Assembly: GCA_903813345.2 (NCBI GenBank)
Contig: CAIIXF020000006.1
Location: 40,496,848 to 40,560,847, forward strand
Direction of reading: 5' to 3'
DNA: 64,000 nt
Origin: Owenia fusiformis
Lineage: Eukaryota; Annelida; Polychaeta; Sabellida; Oweniidae
Shown: positions 58,916 through 64,000 of the stretch, in pieces
How positions within the stretch are numbered: the first letter of the stretch is position 1
How the letters are laid out: each line of letters starts with the position of its first letter
Position numbers and translations under genes: made by a program
Notes under the pieces: model-generated
Database searches by the model: none
The model's input: only the letters and a program-made list of their open reading frames with translations
What the model was told of the DNA's origin: nothing

Positions 58916-60456
58916 TAGAGGCTGACGGTAATTCCGGTTATACGGTTTCGGTACGGAATTGAGCATTTACCGGTATTGAAATTATTAACCGGTTAACCGA
59001 CGATAATCCCCGGGGAAATAAAAGACACGTCGTTTTTTTAATTATTTCGTTTAATTTCCACTTTCACGATGCGTACATTTACATAGACATTTAGATGTCC
59101 ATGTTTGGCAGTTCTGGTGTGATTTCCATGTTTGGCAGTTCAGGTGTGATGTCCATGTTTGGCAGTTCGGGTGTAGTAGCTTCATGCTCAGGCTCAGATT
59201 TGGTTGTAGTTATGTTTGGCAGTTCCGGTGTAGTTGAAGTGTCAACGTCAGATCCAGAAATTGAATTATGTTTGTAATAGTCATTTACGAACAACAAATG
59301 TTTTTACGAACAAAGGAGTGGTATCGATATGGAGAACTTTTTGAACACACGTTTCTCTTAAACCAGTCATAAGAAAAATCTAAAAATTTAACACATCGTC
59401 AATTTAATGGTCATCTTTTGAATGGTAACAAAATAATTTGAAATATATATATATACTTACATCTATATTATTTTAGAAAACACATCATACACTTGTTTTG
59501 TTCTTGGTATCATGTTTCCAGAGTGAAATGAAACATATTTCCGAACCTCATTGGAACAAAACGACATAAACATAACATGTTTAGGTCTCTCAATATTGTA
59601 ATTGTACAAAGGAAATGTTGGTTGATTTCAAAAAAGTATCTTGTTAATGAATAAAATAAAAGGTTTATCTTGATTTTTATCTATTTTGGGGGGATTTTGT
59701 TTTAATTTTTTGAATACTTTAAAAATTCCGTTGTATAACTACAATATTGAGAGGTCTAAAAACATGTCGTATATGCTATTTTGTTCCAACAAGGTTCGGA
59801 AAGACATTTTATTTCATTCTCAAGAATTGGTAGAAAGGAGCAAAAAACTGCACTAAAAAACAAAAAATGTTAACAAAAACAGTTATATAAAATATTTCTA
59901 AATAATTTTCGCATTAAATTGTAGTCAATCAGTCAACATTAGATAAAATGCCGTGTTTTTACAGAATGTTTTCAATGATTGGTTTAAGAGAAAAACATTG
60001 TTGAATTTAGTTCTCCATATCGATACCACTCCTTTACAAACAACAAGGCATTGGCAACCTCAGGTTGAAGTCGTGCCCGTTTGGAAGTGGTGGTGTTGCC
60101 AGCTGCACTGAATCTATTTTACCTACCCCACCCCCATGTATACTGCACGTCGCTTGCTATTGATGCAGTTGAGAAATGGTTTGAAATGTGTAATACATTT
60201 GATTTAAAACTAAATATACATCTTGATTCGTAAGATAGTTACATACTATTTCGTGAAGTTCATCAGTATGGGTTCGAATCGGTCTCGCACCATGTATGCA
60301 TATATACTTGAGACCCTACGGAGAGAGTTAGGAACAAAGTGGGGGTGGCAGCGCATTGGCATTTTATCTTACATATCTTTACCGGTATTTCGGTAACGGT
60401 ACGGTTATTAGCGTGACGGTTACCGGTACTGGTTTCCAGTACCGTTGCGACCTCTA
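58916..60456. mobile_element. hAT element with 8-bp target duplication and internal palindrome
   Basis: 1541 bp, flanked by CAAGGCTG at 58908-58915 and 60457-60464, an 8-bp duplication typical of hAT. The ends are TAGAGG and CCTCTA. On the minus strand near 60115-60010, RFSAAGN, TSKRARLQPE and NALLFVKEW match the hAT C-terminal dimerisation domain. That coding end occurs a second time in opposite orientation near 59310-59375. No full transposase remains. Confidence 0.88.
59091..59297 (-). repeat. 27-30-bp repeat coding TPELPNM, inside the hAT element
   Basis: Four to five copies of a unit reading TPELPNMDI (minus) or CATGTTTGGCAGTTC (plus), open on both strands. Probably a degenerate internal repeat of the transposon rather than a host protein. 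Confidence 0.6.
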
Positions 60457-61093
60457 CAAGGCTGGCCGAATAATCATTAATTTTGCAAAGTAGGGCAAAA
60501 TTCTGTTCGGACTCAAGTTTCAATCATTGCAAAAGTCACTACAAGGGGCATAGGGGCGATTGGAAGAAGGTGTGACAGGTGTGGCATAGACAATTAAGTG
60601 TTCATACTCATACTCTTGCAAGAATACATCCTATACCTCTCCAAATTGCCACCACTTCCTTAACTTGCACATAAAGATGCGCTCATTTGTCCACGTCATG
60701 CATGGTTCAGCCTGGAGTCATCTGTGGGTTAAAGCAGAGAAAAGCAGCCCATGGGCAATTCTTTCTCGAGGTTTCGCAATATCTGGTGAAGGAATTGTGA
60801 GCACAGATGCTCCTGAGATAGCTCCAAAAGAAAAAGTCACAGCATTTCAAGTCAGGGGAACTTCCATAGGTACTGAGCCCTTGCACTGATTTTTGCAATA
60901 TCTAAAACTTGGTCCAGAGCCAATTTTGACCCACTGTGCAAATGGAAGAATTTCTCACCCAACCTTTACCACATGTGAATGATGAGGAGGGATGTGGCTT
61001 TATGGTATATTGAATGAAATTGATGTAATCATCACTAGTTTTGAGATTTTACGAGATTACTACCTGTTGCGTTTTTTTGAAACGCCCTGTGTA

Positions 61094-62610
61094 ACAGATT
61101 TTATCAAAAAGTCTCAGATGTAGATGTAGGCCTGGACGCTGGAGCAAAAGTCATCACAATAAGATGCTGAATCAATGTCACACCTATAGGTAATGTTAAC
61201 AAGGAGATTAATGTCACACAGATGATATTTGGGAGTCAAGTCACACTGGTGAGGTGAACATGAAGATGTGACAAAGATGATGGAAACATTAAGAATAAAA
61301 AGCATCCCTGTCATGAAAGTCACCACTGAAATAGATTAACAAAAGAAAAATTCAACCTATGCCATGTGGGTCCTTGACATGGGTAATGGGTAATATCGAT
61401 TTTACATATACGTACATTTAGAATGCCATAGAGGTGATGTTAACGCGGATATCAATGTCACATGGATGACATGGTGATAAAACGTTAATTTGTTCAAAGT
61501 TACACTATTAAGGTGTTGTTAGTCACATGGAAATAAATGTCACATGGATGTAGGAACTCTTGGGTTTAAGTCCTCGCTTCATCAACACTTAATATAAAAA
61601 TGCAATGCTATTTATGAACTATAATAGCTTTGGTATGATAAACAATACAAGGTGTCTCAAAAATGTACCCAAAAGTATATTAACACCACGGTTTAACCAA
61701 TCAATATTTTCAGATATTTTTGCATGGTCATGTTGCTAAAGCATGTAAGTTTCCTCCCCAATACAAAGTTTTCAGTTCAGTCTTGCATTTTGATGATTTA
61801 ACCCTTTACTTTTTACTTCATATTTCGATGACAGCCTGTATCCGTGTGCTACATTGTTCATCATATTTGATAATGTTTCAGGTGGAACGTTTTGAATTTC
61901 TTTTTGGGTGTTGGCTTTATGTTGTACTAGGTCTTTCGGCTTGGGATTAGCTTAAAATGCTCCTTCAAATAGCCCCAGAGAAAGAAGTTCCAAGCTTGAA
62001 GAGGGCAGAACAATCACAGAGAACCAGCTCAATTATCATCAAATGATTTAGCAGTTAATTGATAATGGAGTTCCATCTGCCAGAGTTACAGAGACTGAAT
62101 GATATCCAAATGAGAACTCTGTGGTTCCAGACAGTTTGAGCCCCTCCATGTACAGCAAGGGCCACACAAAAATTCCCATGAAAACATTCCACCAGAAACA
62201 TTGTCATATATCTGTATATGATAATAATATAGCAGTAAGAATGCAGGCTTTTATCGAAATGTAAGGAGGTGAAATTAAACACATGGTATAAAAGGGTTAA
62301 AGCATCAAAAAGGCAAAACTGAACTAAAAAATTAGTATTAGAGAGAAAACTTACCTGCTTTTCCTAAATGACCATGCAAAAATATCAAATAATAGTTTGA
62401 TATAATATAATTCAAACAAGGCATAAACATGCAAAATGTCTCAACCTGCCATTTGTTACAGATGCCAAAGGCCAGACACCAGATGTCAAATGCCGTCTCA
62501 AAAATGGAGACAAATGGAGAACAATATGTCACCGCTTTTGGTGGTGACATAAAAAACAGCAATGACATACTTTTTTTGTGATATAACGTCATCAATTTGT
62601 ATTAACAGGT
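61094..62610. other. Intergenic, repeat-rich, no gene seen
   Basis: Between 61130 and 61560 many AATGTCACA/GATG phrases recur. At 61646 a lone mariner-like end, CAAGGTGTCTCAAAAATG, has no partner. ATATTTTTGCATGGTCAT near 61712 recurs inverted near 62370. Confidence 0.5.
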
Positions 62611-62834
62611 CATGTAGATGATTACTGCTTGAATCGCAGCACAAATATTAATGTTTGACCAGTCATGATGTTTCGTCCTTTTAAATAGATTGACGCCTAT
62701 GAAGCAAATCGGTTAAAAAATTCATGTAGATGTTCACTGCTTGAATTGCAGCACAGATATAGATGTTTCATCAGTCATGATGTTTCGCATTTTTAAATAG
62801 ATTGACGCCTATGAAGCAAATCATTTCAATGATT
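62611..62834. repeat. 112-bp tandem duplication
   Basis: Two copies starting CATGTAGATG (62611 and 62723) share CAGTCATGATGTTTCG and AAATAGATTGACGCCTATGA, with about 10% difference. Confidence 0.88.
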
Positions 62835-63094
62835 TATAGATTACATAACAGATTTCACCATACTGATTCACCCATTCACTAACTGATTAATCCATAACTT
62901 TCTCACAAACAATAAATAATGTTACAAAATCAAAAAACTGTTTTGACCCCTGTCAATGATAGTCAAAATTATGAATACCCATGTCATTTCTATACACCAA
63001 CTACTTCAGTGACATGTAAAATATATATTTTTCACTCAATAAGCTTGAATCAGTTTTGTTTCATTTTTGTTATTTCAGTGTTTTATTTATGATT

Positions 63095-63712
63095 GTCAAA
63101 TAGTAATGTTCATGCAGCTGCCTCAAAAGCTGAATGACTTTACTAATACTCATTCAATTTTGAATATTTTTTGATGTTGCTCATACCTCTTTCACTCATA
63201 GAATAAATGACGAACTATGCAGAAACTACACCATCCCAACCTCAGATCTAATAAATTTGTTGCTATACTTAGAAGTTCTGAGCCAAAAATAGATTGATGA
63301 CATCATAATTTATGCAAATTAGCTAATTTGCATAATTGGATATCGTTACCATACCGTTTATTCAATTAGGATCAATTCAATACCAAGACCTCCTCTATAA
63401 ATCAAATAATGACAAAGCTACCAAACATTTCAATTCTAAGGTAAGATGTTTAAAGTTAATTGTTCAATGATAACGTTCATGGTAGCTGCCCAGAAAGCTT
63501 AATAACTTTGTTAGTTCTGATCTAATTTTGAATCTGTTTTCACTTTTATGTTGCTTAAACCTTCTGCTCATAGAATAAAAGTCATCACATTGAAGAAATT
63601 CTACCATACGGCTTCATTTCTTAAAGATACATTGCTATACTTGAAAATTCTGAACCAAAAATAGATTTATGACGTCACGATTTATGCAAATTAGCTCATT
63701 TGCATAATTGAA
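63095..63712. repeat. ~368-bp direct duplication upstream of the THAP gene, each with an inverted octamer pair
   Basis: Two diverged copies, about 63095-63345 and 63462-63712, share GTTCATG, CTCATAGAATAAA, TTGCTATACTT and CCAAAAATAGATT. Each ends in ATGCAAATTAG followed by its inverse (63312-63333 exact; 63684-63705 with one mismatch). Confidence 0.75.
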
Positions 63713-63734
63713 TATAAGACCCTATGCATCAGTG

Positions 63735-63742
63735 TGACGTCA
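63735..63742. promoter_or_regulatory. Full CRE palindrome TGACGTCA upstream of the THAP gene
   Basis: Exact CREB/ATF consensus, 108 bases before the ATG. Function is inferred from position and consensus. Confidence 0.5.
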
Positions 63743-63804
63743 TGCCTTTGTCCGGCCAGAAAATATTGCTGGCCGTCTAGAAAACGTCATAAGCAACCAG
63801 TGCT

Positions 63805-63816
63805 CAAAATGGCGAC
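63805..63816 (+). promoter_or_regulatory. YY1-like site CAAAATGGCGAC
   Basis: Resembles the YY1 consensus AAnATGGCGGC that often lies close to transcription starts of TATA-less genes, here 34 bases before the ATG. Confidence 0.45.
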
Positions 63817-63849
63817 GAAGTGATGAGAAAAAGTTAGGCCTAAAAGAGT

Positions 63850-64000
63850 ATGCCTAAATGCTGCGTTGCTGGTGAATGTTCGAATAGAGAACAAGTCGGC
63901 ATTACGTTTTATCGCTTTCCGAGTGACAAGAAGTCACCTGTAAAAAGAAAGCTATGGATAAATGCTGTAAAAAGGCAAAACTGGGAACCAAAAAGAACAC
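63850..64000 (+). CDS. THAP-domain protein, N-terminus
   Basis: ATG at 63850 gives MPKCCVAGECSNR, FYRFPSDKK and LWINAVKRQNWEPKR, the first ~50 residues of a THAP zinc finger. The N-terminal MP, first zinc Cys pair (C5, C10), FP, W and WxP are all present; the distal C-x2-H pair lies past the window. The domain binds DNA and occurs in cell-cycle regulators and in P-element-type transposases; which type this is cannot be decided here. Confidence 0.85.
   Translation, partial: MPKCCVAGECSNREQVGITFYRFPSDKKSPVKRKLWINAVKRQNWEPKRT

Larger units (their letters stand above)
58559..61091. mobile_element. Tc1/mariner-like element with >200-bp TIRs, split by a hAT insertion
   Basis: Left end CAGTGTGTATC then AAAAAAACGCAACAG; the right end is the inverted relative CAGGGCGTTTC then AAAAAAACGCAACAG. 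Similarity between the arms continues for over 200 bases. TA lies at or next to each end. Internal direct repeats (near 58705 and 60468) share AATCATT and TTTGCAAAGT blocks. No transposase is visible. Confidence 0.75.

Noticed and set aside
59091-59297. TPELPNM-repeat protein as a host gene
   Set aside because: It is enclosed by the hAT borders and is a short tandem repeat open on both strands.
61114-61326. Minus frame beginning with a signal-peptide-like segment, candidate HEX first exon
   Set aside because: It lies in a GTCACA-rich repetitive stretch, and its only plausible donor gives phase 2 whereas phase 0 is needed.

Overview
This is animal nuclear DNA. It is AT-rich, with many small exons bounded by GT/AG splice sites, long introns and dense small transposons and satellites. 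No operon, Shine-Dalgarno site or CRISPR array is visible. The gene set (a ROS1/sevenless receptor tyrosine kinase, a GH20 beta-hexosaminidase, a rhodopsin-family GPCR, a THAP-domain gene) and the repeat types fit a marine invertebrate. A non-vertebrate deuterostome such as a hemichordate or echinoderm is plausible but not proven from this window.

Layout: 1-719 (minus) is the 5' part of a single-exon GPCR carrying a one-base frameshift. 720-10.6 kb has no host gene but holds a LINE remnant, foldback MITEs, a tRNA-derived SINE and a 1.47-kb DNA transposon with 45-bp terminal inverted repeats. 10.69-47.68 kb (minus) is a ROS1 orthologue. I could assemble 27 exons with consistent splice phases into an open frame of 1,584 codons: signal peptide, Cys-rich head, two FN3 domains, one beta-propeller, three FN3 domains, a transmembrane helix, a tyrosine kinase and a Tyr-containing tail. 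48.22-51.50 kb is a 67-bp satellite of 49 units. 51.43-55.81 kb (minus) is beta-hexosaminidase, eleven exons covering everything except the signal-peptide exon. 55.85-63.7 kb holds nested transposons, a 500-base assembly gap and tandem duplications. 63.85 kb to the end (plus) is the start of a THAP-domain gene.

The most unusual feature is in the ROS1 kinase region. The 5' 81 bp of one kinase exon, together with the last ~15-20 bases of the preceding intron and its splice acceptor, has been amplified into a 101-bp tandem array of 18 truncated copies directly upstream of the intact exon. The splicing machinery must therefore pass 18 decoy acceptors. Second, the last hexosaminidase exon runs in frame into the terminal unit of the 67-bp satellite, which supplies the stop codon and a hydrophobic C-terminal tail. 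Third, the ROS1 ectodomain is compact: one propeller and five FN3 domains, against three propellers and nine FN3 domains in the human protein.

Limits: exon borders come from reading splice sites, phases and remembered family consensus, with no alignment or transcript data. The hexosaminidase first exon was not found. Transposon family names rest on terminal repeats and target-site duplications only, except the LINE and hAT, where coding motifs are visible.
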